Assembly (NCBI GenBank): GCA_026874595.1
Contig: CM049311.1
Span: 39,426,676 to 39,490,675, forward strand
Direction of reading: 5' to 3'
Length of the DNA stretch: 64,000 nucleotides
Source: Sipunculus nudus
Lineage: Eukaryota; Annelida; Sipuncula; Golfingiida; Sipunculidae
Under the pieces are notes generated by a model, which was given only the letters and a program-made list of their open reading frames with translations, was not told where the DNA came from and did no database searches. Position numbers and translations under genes: made by a program. Position 1 is the first letter of the stretch. Each line of letters begins with the position of its first letter. This document shows positions 1 to 64,000 of this stretch, piece after piece.

Positions 1-954
1 AACTTCAATATCTCATTAACTACTTGACTGATGGTCATGATTTTTGGCATACGTATTGATCATGAGATGTTCGATCACTTCCTGCAGACTGGTGGCGCCA
101 CCTGAATTTTTCGATTTTTTACGAATTTAAAAATGTGAACAGCTGTTAACAGGGCACAAATCATAAAGACTGGACCTAGAATCTTCATTCTTGACACACT
201 GAGAGGTCCATAAAAAGTCTCCATGGAAACCTGAAATAAGGTCTCTGTTACCCATATCCTTTGAGCTATGGGGGGCTCCCAATAACCCCCTAGAATAATG
301 GAAAATTTGATAAAAACAAACTGCAACATCTCAATAACTACAACACTGATGGTCATGATTTTTGGTATACATATTGATCAACAGGTGTTTCATCAGTACC
401 TGCAGACTGGTGGTGCCACCTGTATTTTTTCAAATTTTCACAATTTTTTATTCTCTATTTTTGAGACCTTTCAGGATGTAGTTATCTGTCAACAGGGTAC
501 AAATCGTAAGGACTGGACCTAGAATCTTCATTGTTGACACACAGGGAGACCCATGATAAGTCTCCATGGACACCTGAAATTAGGTCTCTGTTACCCATAT
601 CCTTTGAGCTATGGCACTCCAAAGTACAGCTCAGAATAATGGAAAATTTGATACAAAAGCTGAAGTATCTGAACAACTAATCCAGAGACCACCATGCTTC
701 TTACCATGGATATTGACCATTAAGTGTTTTCATTAGTTTCTGCAGACTGGTGGAGCCACCTGTATTTTTTTTTTAAAGTTTCCGCATTTTTTCTCTATTT
801 TTGAGATATATTAATACAGACACATTCTCAGCCTGTTGGTTTATCTGTTTGATGCTTCAGTTGAATGGTTATATACTACCATTCAGATGATAAAATTTCC
901 TTTTGCAAATCTCTTCCAAGTCAGCTGAGCGTCATGACCCATGGGTCACCTGTT
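1..954 (+). repeat. Dispersed repeat family A, copy 1 (5' end outside the window), with 320-340-bp internal modules
   Basis: Three tandem diverged modules are visible. Each has a variant of the palindrome GGTGGCGCCACC (91-102, 409-420, 749-760) and, where complete, the phrase GGGCACAAATCATAA or a relative followed by TCTCCATGGA and CCCATATCCTTTGAGCTATGG. The element ends at 919-954 with AGTCAGCTGAGCGTCATGAC, the same end as copies at 28922-28955 and 51770-51803. No coding potential. Confidence 0.75.
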
Positions 955-2879
955 TTATTTAATTTCCAGTTTAAAGTTTTCCAGACTGTTCTGAATTGAG
1001 GACTGTCACTGTTATCAGGTGGTCATTTCATGACTGACTTGAAGTGATCACATGCAACATATGACCTGAACAAGCACAACTATAGCTGGGTTGGACAATG
1101 CAAACACAACGACAACAATAATCAACCTGTCAGTATACCTCTCCATCTTCCCTGTTCCTACCTGTGTTAGAATGTAACAACTGCTTGTTAATCTGAATCT
1201 GTGTATGTTTACAGGTATTGACACTCATTTGCTAATCACTGACATACTTGTTTATGAGCGTGATGTCAAAAGCCGAAACAGACAAACACAAATGACTGCA
1301 ATGAGGCATTGTTAATGTGAAACATTACTTCATTACTCTATTTTTTGTGCCAATAAACTAATATAAATTATGCACGTGACTGATAAACTATGATATATGA
1401 ATTTAATGTAGGTCAACCTTTTTGTTTATAAAGGGACCTATTCCGATATCTTAAGTCTATAAACTAAAGATAATCCTTGAAGCTTTAACAAACATTCCCA
1501 AACAAGAATTCCCAACTGTTATTTAATAAATACGCAGAGTAATCCAGAAATCACAAGTTTTACAGAAGAGGAGAGTGAATAGCTGGCTTTAAAAAACCTT
1601 ATAATTAAATGATCTTACAGATTTTATATAAAAAAAGCCGTTGCTCATATGAGACCAGTGACCAGGCTGTAGCTTCCACTCGTAATAATTGGGTGAAACA
1701 TCAAAGCTGCGATAGAATGTTACGGTTAGAAAGGGCAATGACGGTTAGAAAGGGCAATGGAGTGTTTTAATCCCAACCCCTGGTCCACCTCCGTGCCCGT
1801 TCATAGAACAATCGTGGCCGGGCGACTGCATTCAATCCCTTGAACAAGTAATATCCCAGAATCTTGACCTTCTATATGTGTCTCACGGGAGGTGAAATTC
1901 TTCTGATCTTCTGAAAGCCAAAAGTCATACCAGGATCGATTGTGCCCCACTAAGAACCAATATTTTGCAACTGCAAACCTAACGTCAACACCTACCTTAG
2001 ACACGCAGACCCTGACTATAGCCATGAGTAACACACGAAGCAAGGGTAAATATGTTCCCTTCAGTTCTAGTATCATATATTTAAAGGATGAATTTAAAAT
2101 TTCATCATTTTTGCATGGAATGACCATGATATTTCGTTAAGCTACACAAATGACTGCATCTAACAGTTTCTGATATGCTGTTACTGCTTGATGAGTATTG
2201 TTGCTAGTAGCTGCATGCAGTCACCCCAGTGCCGACAACAGTTCCACCTAAGTACAGCGGCACAGGCAACAACAGTCAGTCCAAATTTTGATTCTGCAAA
2301 CAGCACCACCACAAGAAACACATCAGACCACCTTTGAAACTGACCCAAGGAGGAATTGGAGCAGACAAGCCAAACCTGCAAGAGGTGACCTGCAGAAACA
2401 TCTCTTCTCTTACATCGGTACACGGATTAGAAAGTGTGAATTTTTAGAATCCTGTCCAAAACTTAAATCGTAAAGAGCGGAAGAGAACAAACTTAGTGTC
2501 GTTCCCTAGACAAAACTGGCCGAGCAGCCTTAGCAGGAGGACTGTTCCTGTTGCAAGCGGAACCGGCAAAGAGATGATGACCACAGGATTTGAGGACTCG
2601 CCAAACAGGAACCAGTTAAAAAGTGAACAAATAAGCGTGAGAAATCGAAAGAGATACTTTTACTCAAATTTGAGAAGGTGACCTATGTTGTGCACCAACC
2701 AGTTTTTCAGAAACAGGAATGCAACATTCTCCGATGAAACAGTCAAGAATATTTAGGAGGGGAGATCTATGAATCATAAACTTTGTTCAATGATAATACG
2801 AATACAGAATCAGTGAACACAACAATGGTGCCTAATAAATGGCCCCAGAATTCAAGACGGGGTAAACAAAATACAAGAG
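955..2879. other. Intergenic, unclassified; small tandem duplication at 1722-1759
   Basis: No gene is visible. A 19-bp unit beginning ACGGTTAGAAAGG is duplicated in tandem at 1722-1759. From about 1800 to 2700 the base composition is less AT-rich than around it, which would suit decayed transposon sequence upstream of the adjacent reverse-transcriptase remnant, but I recognise no domain there. Confidence 0.4.
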
Positions 2880-3455
2880 AGAGATGGTTGAGGTGCTTGC
2901 CGTAGAAATTGAGAATGCAATGGGAACCAATTACATGAGGGCTTTGAGCAGAAATACCTTATAATCTACAGGCAGCGCTATTGTGAGTGTGTGCCCTGAA
3001 AGGTGGAAGGAACACCTCTACAACTTCCTTCAAAGTACAACAGTGGAAGTTAAAGAGGGAGTATACCTGAAAGTCCATATCGGACGAAAACAGAGGCAGC
3101 AGCAGTAATCAAGAAGATGGAGGGTGGTTAAAGCGGCAGGACCGACCAAATTCTCACATAATTCATAAAGAAAGACCCTAGGGTGACAGCAGATATTGTT
3201 CGTTTTCTGCAGGTCTTGGAGAAGGAGAAAGTTACACAACTTTGTCATGTTTCCGTTGAAAGGAAACCCAGTGGCTGTGACCGTCGGAGGAAGTCAATTT
3301 CTTGTTTCTTCCCAGCAAAATCTTAACCAGGTAAAATGAGAAACGAGAACAGCAGTCCACACCAAACACAGAGGAGAACATACCGGTATAGCAGATCCTG
3401 CACAAACCAGATAGCGAACATTCCTGTCATCACTGAACGGTCGCTTGAATGTTAA
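2880..3455 (+). pseudogene. Decayed non-LTR retrotransposon reverse-transcriptase fragment
   Basis: Across several frames the stretch shows the landmarks of a LINE reverse transcriptase in the right order: RWKEHLYNFLQ near 3001-3033, EAAAVIKKMEGG and then, after a frame change, KAAGP near 3093-3150, and SCTNQIANIPVITERSLEC near 3394-3452, the block that usually follows the GFR motif. Frameshifts and stops separate the blocks, so it cannot make protein. Upstream and downstream limits are uncertain. The clade is not resolved. Confidence 0.7.
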
Positions 3456-3544
3456 TGACCATTGCTACTGAAGCTGTCAAATTATTCATCTTCTTCACCA
3501 ATCGACTGGTTGTGTTATCATATATATTGACCTTTGAGCGCCGC

Positions 3545-4250
3545 AAATTAGATTGTCACGGAGAGGTTGGCAAATGATTCCCAAAGTTTGGTCTCTATCA
3601 GTTTTCTTCCGGGCCATACTTGGAGTCTTTCTGGCTTCTAGGAACAAAAAGCAAGACTGTAGAAATTGTTCTTTTTGGTCTGCTTTCCCACATGGGCATA
3701 GGGCTGAGGTTTTGATTCATTTTTTTTAGTTGTTTAGTCTACATTGACTATAGGAAGAAAAGGAGTGTTAGCTAAGCCAGCGACAACTGGTGCAAGGCAA
3801 CTTCCTTTGACCTGTATCCATCGTTTTGATGCAAAACACTTTTCTTGTATTTCTTAATCATAGTTTTGGTCTTTTAGTATGATAGTATACAGGAAGGTTG
3901 TTGTGTTTTTCTGCCTCCTTTTGCTAGCTCATTTACTTTCTCATTTCCAGTAATGCCTATGTGTGCAGAAATCCACTGTAGTACGTACTGTGTTTGTAGT
4001 CTTGGCGGGGTAAATGTTTCCAATCAACTTCTTTATGGTTTAGCCAGGCTGCGGATGGTAAGACAACTTGCAGGGCTTAGAAAGAGAGGTTGTAAGGAAA
4101 ACATTTTTTATACCTGCTGCCTTCTGCTTTCTAGGGGCTCCACTCCTTCAGCTCTTTCTATTTCAGTGACAGGGGTGTTTTTCATAGCACCAATGATTGT
4201 TCTTAATCTAAATCTTTAATTTGGTCAAACCTGCACTCTCCCGATGTACA
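3545..4250 (-). pseudogene. Decayed non-LTR retrotransposon 3' end: RNase H and C-terminal zinc-finger region
   Basis: Read on the minus strand, the 4240-4130 part gives LRTIIGAMKNTPVTE followed by EGVEPLESRR, the linker typical before LINE RNase H. Near 3990-3900 it gives QWISAHIGITGNEKVNELAK, the RNase H W-x-x-x-H-x-G-x-x-GNE signature. Near 3700-3640 it gives CPCGKADQKEQFLQSC, the C-terminal Cys/His element, and near 3620-3560 WPGRKLIETKLW then a stop. Frame changes and stops interrupt it. It lies opposite in orientation to the fragment at 2880-3455, so the two are separate insertions or a rearranged one. Confidence 0.8.
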
Positions 4251-4545
4251 CAGTTTGAGTGTATTTGTGTTTGTTCCCCAGTTTGTTCCCGATAGTTTTT
4301 TTTCATAATTGTTAATTTTTAATGCCCTTTTCTTCCATATTTTAAATATCTGGTTTCCAACAGAGACGATTGTCTAGCTTGACATCAAGAAAAGTGCGGG
4401 TCGGTCTCCACTTGGGGAGAGGTCAGTCATGACAAACTAATATGATCTGGAAGGTCTTGAGACCTTACGACATCCATCTTAAATATGTCCACCTTGGACT
4501 CTGTGTAAAGATATCAACTGCAGATTCTTCCATAGTGCTGACTTG

Positions 4546-4613
4546 CAATGGCGTCAATTTTTCTTCCAGGGTGGGGGGGGGGGGGGGGGGGGATGACTCG
4601 CCGACACACCCAC

Positions 4614-4661
<48 letters not shown>

Positions 4662-4763
4662 CTCGAAAAAGTGGGGGGATGAAAACATTGATCATCCCCC
4701 CCCTTGCCAAACAGTGGGGGGGGGGGATATATACCCCCCATCCCCCCTATATTGACGCCCCTG
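4546..4763. mobile_element. hAT-like MITE (218 bp) with 8-bp target-site duplication
   Basis: The ends are inverted: CAATGGCGTCAAT on the left and, read from the right end, CAGGGGCGTCAAT. The element is flanked by a perfect 8-bp direct repeat CTGACTTG at 4538-4545 and 4764-4771. TIRs starting with CA and an 8-bp duplication are the hallmark of the hAT superfamily. Inside are a 20-base G run (4573-4592), a (TA)n tract (4618-4659) and shorter G/C runs. No coding capacity, so non-autonomous. Confidence 0.85.
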
Positions 4764-4771
4764 CTGACTTG

Positions 4772-5589
4772 TCTTCATCATTCAGTGCAACACTGGAGTC
4801 TGGCAATCTGGCGAGTCTCTGCTAATCTCCCCACTGGTGATAAAGACCAGGACACATCTATTGGTCCCTAAAACAAAGGGTAGAGGCGCGAAATTTGCTA
4901 ATTATGTCAGCTGTTATCACACATGCACGGGAATGTAGAAACAGATTCTAATGTACTGTGGTTTTGAAAACATCATCCATCAGGGGAAGAAACTACTTGT
5001 CAGTGTCAGTCTTTAAGACCACAGTAGCCTGTGAGTCTGGATGTCAACTTCATCGCTTACCTTTCAACACTGTGAACAAGCCATGCAAGCTGGAAACAAT
5101 AGCACGTCAGGCCTTGGCTATCTGAATAAAGGAAGAAAAAATTATGAAACGCTACCGTAGGCTACGATTATATATCTCTCTTTCAAATTGAGTACAAGTG
5201 TGTGGATCTGAAATCGTCAGTGTGCCAAGAGCCTGGAACACACGCTGCAAATATTCACCCACATCTGTTCCTGTCAAATACAACTTGAATCAGGAGGTAA
5301 CATGGGATCCAACAGGGAGGCCCATAGACATGTGGGGAAGAATCCTGCAAGCAGAACTGAAAACAATTAACATGACATTGGGAGAGGCAAAAAAGACAAC
5401 CCTAAACAGAGAGTCTGAAAATTGCAGAGACGGACATTTGATATAGAAAAAAATGAATTAATAATTCATAATGGACTATAGATCACCTATTTATGAAATG
5501 GCCATTATTTGTCATATTCAATTATAATCAACCACGTTCAGATGACATTCCCTTTTTTCCACCAACTTCGTATAGCAACCGCCACAGTA
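4772..5589. other. Intergenic, nothing recognised
   Basis: AT-rich sequence between the MITE and the minisatellite region. No ORF with domain character, RNA gene or repeat structure was recognised. Confidence 0.4.
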
Positions 5590-5969
5590 ATGAGTTGACA
5601 CCCACTAACCAGCCTCTAGGGATTATACCCAAATACCACATCATGTAGACGATACCCACTGACTACTAACTAGAATGATACCAACCTCACACAAAATCTT
5701 ACGTTTATACCAAACAGCCACACAGGCTAGACATAATACCCTTTAACAACGCAGCGTATAAATGAGACCCATCATCTCCCAGTCTAAGGCAATACACACC
5801 ACCACCTGAAAAGACTGGAGATTCATTTAGGATAAAGTAAATCAATGGTAAAGTGTGGAGATAAAACCAGCCAACCACACATTCTCGAAATGTTAACCAC
5901 CAACGACAAAACCTGGAGATAAGATCCTACACCTACACAAACAGGTGATACCCACCGACCTCACATACC
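5590..5969. repeat. Degenerate leader of the minisatellite region
   Basis: Recurrent but diverged phrases of the form GATACCCAC(C/T)(G/A)AC and CACACA at irregular 30-60-bp spacing suggest old, decayed copies of the same kind of unit that becomes regular after 5970. No gene visible. Confidence 0.4.
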
Positions 5970-6257
5970 AGAGGTGATACCTACAGACCACACATACCGG
6001 AGGTGATACCTACAGACCGCACATACCGGAGGTGACACCTACGGACCACACAAACCGGAGGTGATCCTACAGACCACACATACCGGAGGTGATACCTACA
6101 GACCACACATACCGGAGGTGATACCTACAGACCACACATACCGGAGGTGATCCTACAGACCACACATACCGGAGGTGATACCTACAGACCACACATACCG
6201 GAGGTGATACCTACAGACCACACATACCGGAGGTGATCCTACAGACCACACATACTG
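5970..6257 (+). repeat. Minisatellite 1: ten copies of a 28/29-bp unit with a three-unit higher-order period
   Basis: The unit reads GGAGGTGATACCTACAGACC followed by ACACATACC. Ten copies follow one another with few substitutions. Copies 4, 7 and 10 lack one base (GATCC in place of GATACC), giving a regular higher-order period of 86 bp (28+29+29) in the second half of the array. This implies recent amplification by three-unit blocks. Confidence 0.9.
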
Positions 6258-6523
6258 GATGTCTGGACCTTCCAAATAATACCCACCAACCACCCAAGCT
6301 GTAGCTAATGCTTATCAAACAGGCATATCGAAAAATGATATCCACCAACCACATTACTGAGATGATAGACATCAACTATCAAAGCTGTAGTTTATGCCAG
6401 TTACCACGCATACTCGATATGATACCTACCAACCACCCAAGGTGGAGTAAATATAAGTAGCTGGTATGGTGTTTATGCACATCACCAACACAGCCTAGGG
6501 CTAATGCCCATCCTAACCACATC
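6258..6523. repeat. Spacer between the two minisatellites, degenerate related units
   Basis: Diverged phrases such as GATACC-ACCAACCAC and AGCTGTAG recur. They look intermediate between the units of the flanking arrays, which suggests the whole 5.6-7.2 kb region is one old satellite locus. Confidence 0.35.
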
Positions 6524-7175
6524 CTGAAGATAATGGAAGTCAGCCACACAGCCTGAAGATAATGCACGTCAGCCACACAGCCTGAAGATAATGAACGTCA
6601 GCTACCCAGCCTCAAGATAAAGCACGTCAGCCACAGTGCCTGAAGATAATGCACGTCAGTCACACTTCCTGAAGATAATGAACGTCAGCCACCAAGCCTC
6701 AAGATAAAGCATGTCAGCCACAGTGCCTGAAGATAATGCACGTCAGTCACACTTCCTGAAGATAATGCACGTCAGTCATACAGCCTGAAGATAAAGCACG
6801 TCAGCCACACAGCCTGAGGAAAAAGCACGTCAGTCACACTTCCTGAAAATAATGCACGTCAGCCACACAGCCTTAAGAAAATGCACATAAACCACATGTG
6901 TACATCCTGAAGATAATGCACGTCAGCCACACAGCCTGAAGATAATGCACGTCAGCCACACAGCTTGATAATAATGCACGCCAGTCACACTTCCTGAAGA
7001 TAATGCAAGTCAGCCACACAGCCTGAGGATAATGAAGCCTGCCACACAGCCTGAATACAATGCCCATCCTTAATTAATACAGCCTGCAGATAATGCAAAC
7101 AAACCACACAGCATGGTGATAATGCACGTCAGCCACACAGTTTGTAGGTGATGCACGTCAGTCACACAGCCTGGA
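6524..7175 (+). repeat. Minisatellite 2: about 22 copies of a 29-bp unit carrying CACGTCA
   Basis: The unit reads GATAATGCACGTCAGCCACA followed by CAGCCTGAA. Twelve copies keep an exact CACGTCA (at 6565, 6623, 6652, 6739, 6768, 6797, 6826, 6855, 6919, 6948, 7125 and 7154); others have AACGTCA or mutated forms. An 87-bp three-unit period is visible from 6611 to 6780 (CCTCAAGATAAAGCA repeats 87 bp apart). On the minus strand the core reads TGACGTG. There is no spacer structure, so it is not a CRISPR-type array. Confidence 0.9.
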
Positions 7176-8345
7176 GATTATACAAACCAACCGTAAAGTC
7201 AGGAGATAGTATGAGACACATTGTATATAGACAAATATATTCACTATCTTACTTATAGGGTTTACATAAAGCCAACTTACTAAAAATATAATACCCACTT
7301 ACTGCAGAAGTGGACTTTACATATCAACTACGTAAAACAGAGATGCCCATTGACGAACAACCTTGTTTTACATGACCACGGATGACATGTGAATGAAAAT
7401 GACATGAAGGTTACTGACGGAGAAATGTTTCCATGATTTAGAACCATTGACTCATGGCCAATTCTAACCATGCCTCGGTCCGTGTTCAGTGACAAACACC
7501 AAGCAGTTGACCCAAAAAATATACAAGGTCAGCCGACAGCGTCTTCTCTAAGTTAACGTGCATACGTGACCCTTGGAACAGATCTTGGAAGGTTTGAATA
7601 TGCAGATTCTGGATGTTTATTTCACGCCGAAAATTTCCAATTTACAAAATTAAATTTTTATGGAAAATAATTAAAACTGGGGACTACAAGCTGATTTAAA
7701 CCAAAACATTCATTTAATTTACCTTAACGCTATGAATATCTGAAACATTTAAACAATGTAGGACTTGGTGTGTAAATTTGAAATGGAGAAAAAATTATTC
7801 TTAATAAACTTGCAGCAACTTATTGGGAAACATATAGCAAAACGTGAGGTACCTCCTATGGACAGCCGATTACCATACAATATACATATGATGGTAATTT
7901 GCATATCATTTGCATACAATCAATAGACTCGGTCATCTGGGGTTGTATGGTCAGTAGGCATCTGAAATCCCCGATAAATCTTTAACAGCTGTCATTCTCG
8001 TAGCGTCATATTGATTTCTGGGTGGCTGAGGGAATAAGCACCTAGATATTTGTCTCTTCAACGACGCATTCAAATTCCAAATCACTATATTTTCAAAGGT
8101 AATCTGATGATTTCATCTTGGAATTTGCATATTTACCTGAGGAAATAAATTACTAAATAAAAAAATATAAGAACCAGAAAAAATTAATTAATAATATAGA
8201 TGTTTGATAAATAAAAATGTGAAAAAAAAACCGTTTAATTGTAAAATTGTGACCATACTTCGAATAAATGGGATATAAATGTAGAATTGACTGGTTTATT
8301 ATCTTTGGTCATAAAATTTTATTAGTTTAATTATTATAATGTACC

Positions 8346-8346
<1 letters not shown>
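7176..8346. other. Intergenic, AT-rich, nothing recognised
   Basis: No ORF, RNA gene or repeat was recognised between the minisatellite and the dinucleotide tract. Composition falls to very AT-rich after 8100. Confidence 0.4.

Positions 8347-8402
<56 letters not shown>
8347..8402 (+). repeat. Compound microsatellite (TA)n(TG)n(AG)n
   Basis: A short TA run is followed by about ten TG and then about twelve AG units, ending 240 bp upstream of the inverted CCAAT box. (GA)n tracts near promoters can bind GAGA-type factors in some animals; here this is only a possibility. Confidence 0.9.
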
Positions 8403-8640
8403 CGTTATGACTTTTAGGAAATTAACATGTAAAAAGAGTATTTCTAAAAAAGAAGGATGCATTCTCAGCACCTGTATTCAGCTGTAGTGTTCTATTTTTC
8501 AACCCACGCTACGACCCCATCAAAGAATCAACAGCATTTCAAACCAAAACATCCTGGTCACAAGGAAGCCAATTGTTTATGTTTGGGGGGAAACTCCGTC
8601 ATGTTTATGTATGAAATGCTAATGTAGAAAAGACCGCTTC
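8403..8640. other. Upstream promoter-flanking sequence, no clear element
   Basis: Moderate GC sequence between the microsatellite and the promoter motifs. It may be part of the CREB3L upstream regulatory region, but no single motif is decisive. Confidence 0.3.
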
Positions 8641-8830
8641 TGATTGGCCCATAATCTTCAGAGCAGACGTGTCGGTATTCATGTGGTTGTCAGTTCGTAG
8701 TACGCATTAGCTGGGTGAGGTTATACGCAAACATTAGCATAATCGTAAAGTCTCAGCCCTCAATCATACTTGTGTACAAGAGCTACTTTAGCTTTTTATA
8801 AAGCGCGTTTAATTAAGAACTGGTGAAAAC
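8641..8830 (+). promoter_or_regulatory. Probable CREB3L core promoter
   Basis: A TATAAA box lies at 8797-8802, about 225 bp upstream of the ATG, and would place the transcription start near 8825-8832. Upstream are an inverted CCAAT box (ATTGG at 8643-8647) and ACGTG at 8667-8671, the shared half of CRE and UPRE sites. The order and spacing do not match the full ERSE or ERSE-II consensus. The placement is inferred from motifs only; a further 5' non-coding exon cannot be excluded. Confidence 0.5.
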
Positions 8831-9025
8831 TGTTTGAATTCGCGGAGAGATACTATTTGAAGCGTTGAGTGGTGCGGTCGCAGGGGTTTTTCCTGTTTGG
8901 TGGCTTTCCCAGCCGTGGAGTTCATTTGGGTTCACAAGCGTGATCAGACAGTGTGAAATTTCAAGAGAAGATCAGGGAGTTCTTTCTAACTCCCGAGGAC
9001 CTACAGGATTTGGACCGGCCCGACC
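8830..9025 (+). other. CREB3L1/2: Inferred 5' UTR of the CREB3L gene
   Basis: About 195 bases lie between the inferred start of transcription and the ATG. There is no ATG in this stretch, so no conventional upstream ORF. In-frame TAA at 8987-8989 closes the frame upstream of the start codon. The stretch is richer in CpG than the surrounding introns. Confidence 0.5.
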
Positions 9026-61888
<52,863 letters not shown>

Positions 61889-62635
61889 GAAGGATACAGC
61901 AAGAGAGGAAGAGTGAGATATCATTATGAGGGTGTATTAGATTTGGATGGGATGCCTCCACTCTAATTTTTATAGCAGTGGCTTACTTAATTACAATGAA
62001 GTTTTATTTTTCTATAAATGAAAATGAGGGAAAAATGGGCAAGTTTACTTTTAGGAGGCTTGGACATTAAGTAGTGCCTAGTAGATTTGCACAATTTTTT
62101 TCCCAAGAGTCCCTAATTTCCAAGGATCGTGCACAAAAGCACAAGAGGAAAGGGAGATTTATTTTTTTTCATTGGATTGCACAATTGTTTTTTGGTGACT
62201 GAAGGTTCTTCATTTGAGTCATACAATTGATGTCATCTTTAGTAGAATGGAGTCAAATGACAGGTGTCACCTTTAGTTAGAATGACGTTGATTGACAGAT
62301 GTCGTCTTTAGTTAGGTTAAGTTTCTCATTACAATGCATACTTCACAAAAATGGCAAATTATAAAATGCTGTTTGGCATCAGAGACCATATCATTTCATT
62401 CATTGTGTTCATTCATCATATATATAGGGAAGACTGTTCATGAGTATCCATGTGCTCATTGCTGTTAGCTGCAAGAAGGCAGCCTTAATATTATGTACTG
62501 GTATTCATATATAATGAATACTTTGTGTCTTGTATAGGAAATACCTTGCATGTGCACAATTTCTGTTGTTCGTATTAGACTGTGAGGGGCAGTCTTAAAA
62601 TGATGTGTAAATAAATGTGTTATATTTGAAACTGA
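61889..62635 (+). other. CREB3L1/2: 3' UTR of the CREB3L gene
   Basis: The AT-rich sequence after the stop runs to a canonical poly(A) signal, AATAAA, at 62610-62615, so cleavage is expected around 62628-62640. No earlier AATAAA is present in the stretch. Weaker variants (ATTAAA at 63491-63496) could make a longer form. Confidence 0.7.
62610..62615 (+). terminator. Poly(A) signal AATAAA
   Basis: This is the first canonical hexamer downstream of the CREB3L stop codon, about 720 bp after it, in a T-rich context suited to 3'-end processing. Confidence 0.65.
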
Positions 62636-62639
62636 AACT

Positions 62640-63757
<1,118 letters not shown>

Positions 63758-64000
63758 AATGTTTACTGGAGTAACTCAAATTTTATAATAGATAAATATT
63801 TAGTCTTATACAATCAAAATTAGTCCAGGTGGACTGAAAAGGCTATCCAGTTCTGTAAGACAATACATGTACATTGAATGTTCAAATTAATTGGGCTTCC
63901 CTGCCAGATTCCTGCTGTGACTCCTGCAGACAGCTGAGGACCCCCTAGTGCAGATTGAATGTATTAACATTTTTTCCTGATATTAAAATCTTACCCACTG

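Noticed and set aside
1801-2681. Several open frames of 60-108 codons upstream of the LINE remnant
   Set aside because: No LINE endonuclease or other motif could be seen in any frame. Kept as unclassified sequence.
5970-7175. Regular 29-bp repeats resembling a CRISPR array
   Set aside because: Repeats are directly adjacent with no unique spacers, and the DNA is from an animal gene region. It is a minisatellite.
8643-8671. Possible ER stress element (CCAAT with CCACG)
   Set aside because: Order and spacing of ATTGG and ACGTG do not match ERSE or ERSE-II.

Overview
This is eukaryotic nuclear DNA from an animal, most likely a marine mollusc or another lophotrochozoan. The evidence is a multi-exon gene with GT-AG introns, an AT-rich background, long (TA)n tracts, and dispersed repeat families with (CCGT)n tracts of a kind I associate with bivalve and gastropod genomes. 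The species cannot be fixed from the sequence alone.

The window holds one confident protein-coding gene. It lies on the + strand, with ten coding exons from 9026 to 61888. It encodes a 565-residue ER-anchored bZIP transcription factor of the CREB3L1/CREB3L2 (OASIS/CrebA) group. All splice phases join cleanly, and an in-frame stop upstream of the ATG fixes the start. In order, the protein has an acidic N-terminal activation region, a Ser/Thr/Pro-rich stretch with two SUMO-type sites and an FBXW7-type TPPSS motif, the CREB3-family basic region, a leucine zipper, one membrane segment and a luminal tail with a candidate Site-1-protease motif and N-glycosylation sites. Such proteins sit in the ER membrane and are cut in the Golgi by S1P and S2P; the freed bZIP part then activates secretory-pathway genes.

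Region by region. 1-954: the end of a dispersed repeat with 320-340-bp internal modules. 2880-4250: two decayed non-LTR retrotransposon pieces in opposite orientations. 4546-4763: a hAT-like MITE with a perfect 8-bp target duplication. 5590-7180: two related 29-bp minisatellites; the second carries twelve copies of CACGTCA (TGACGTG on the other strand), the core motif bound by CREB3-family, XBP1 and ATF6 factors, about 2 kb upstream of the CREB3L promoter. 8640-9025: probable promoter and 5' UTR. 9128-30955: a 21.8-kb first intron with several mobile elements and candidate enhancers. 31155-54427: introns 2 and 3, with SINEs, a 118-bp (TA)n tract and a nested repeat insertion at 48.2-51.8 kb. 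54428-61888: the bZIP, membrane and luminal exons, with minisatellites in introns 8 and 9. 61889-62635: 3' UTR ending near an AATAAA. After that, AT-rich flank and a last (AT)n tract.

The most interesting signals are not genes. They are the TGACGTG-bearing satellite upstream of a gene whose product should recognise that motif, a repeat family built on a perfect GGTGGCGCCACC palindrome at alternating 149/130-bp spacing, a 175-bp element with 23-bp perfect inverted ends, and repeats that spread AGGTCA direct repeats. I found no clearly new biological system.
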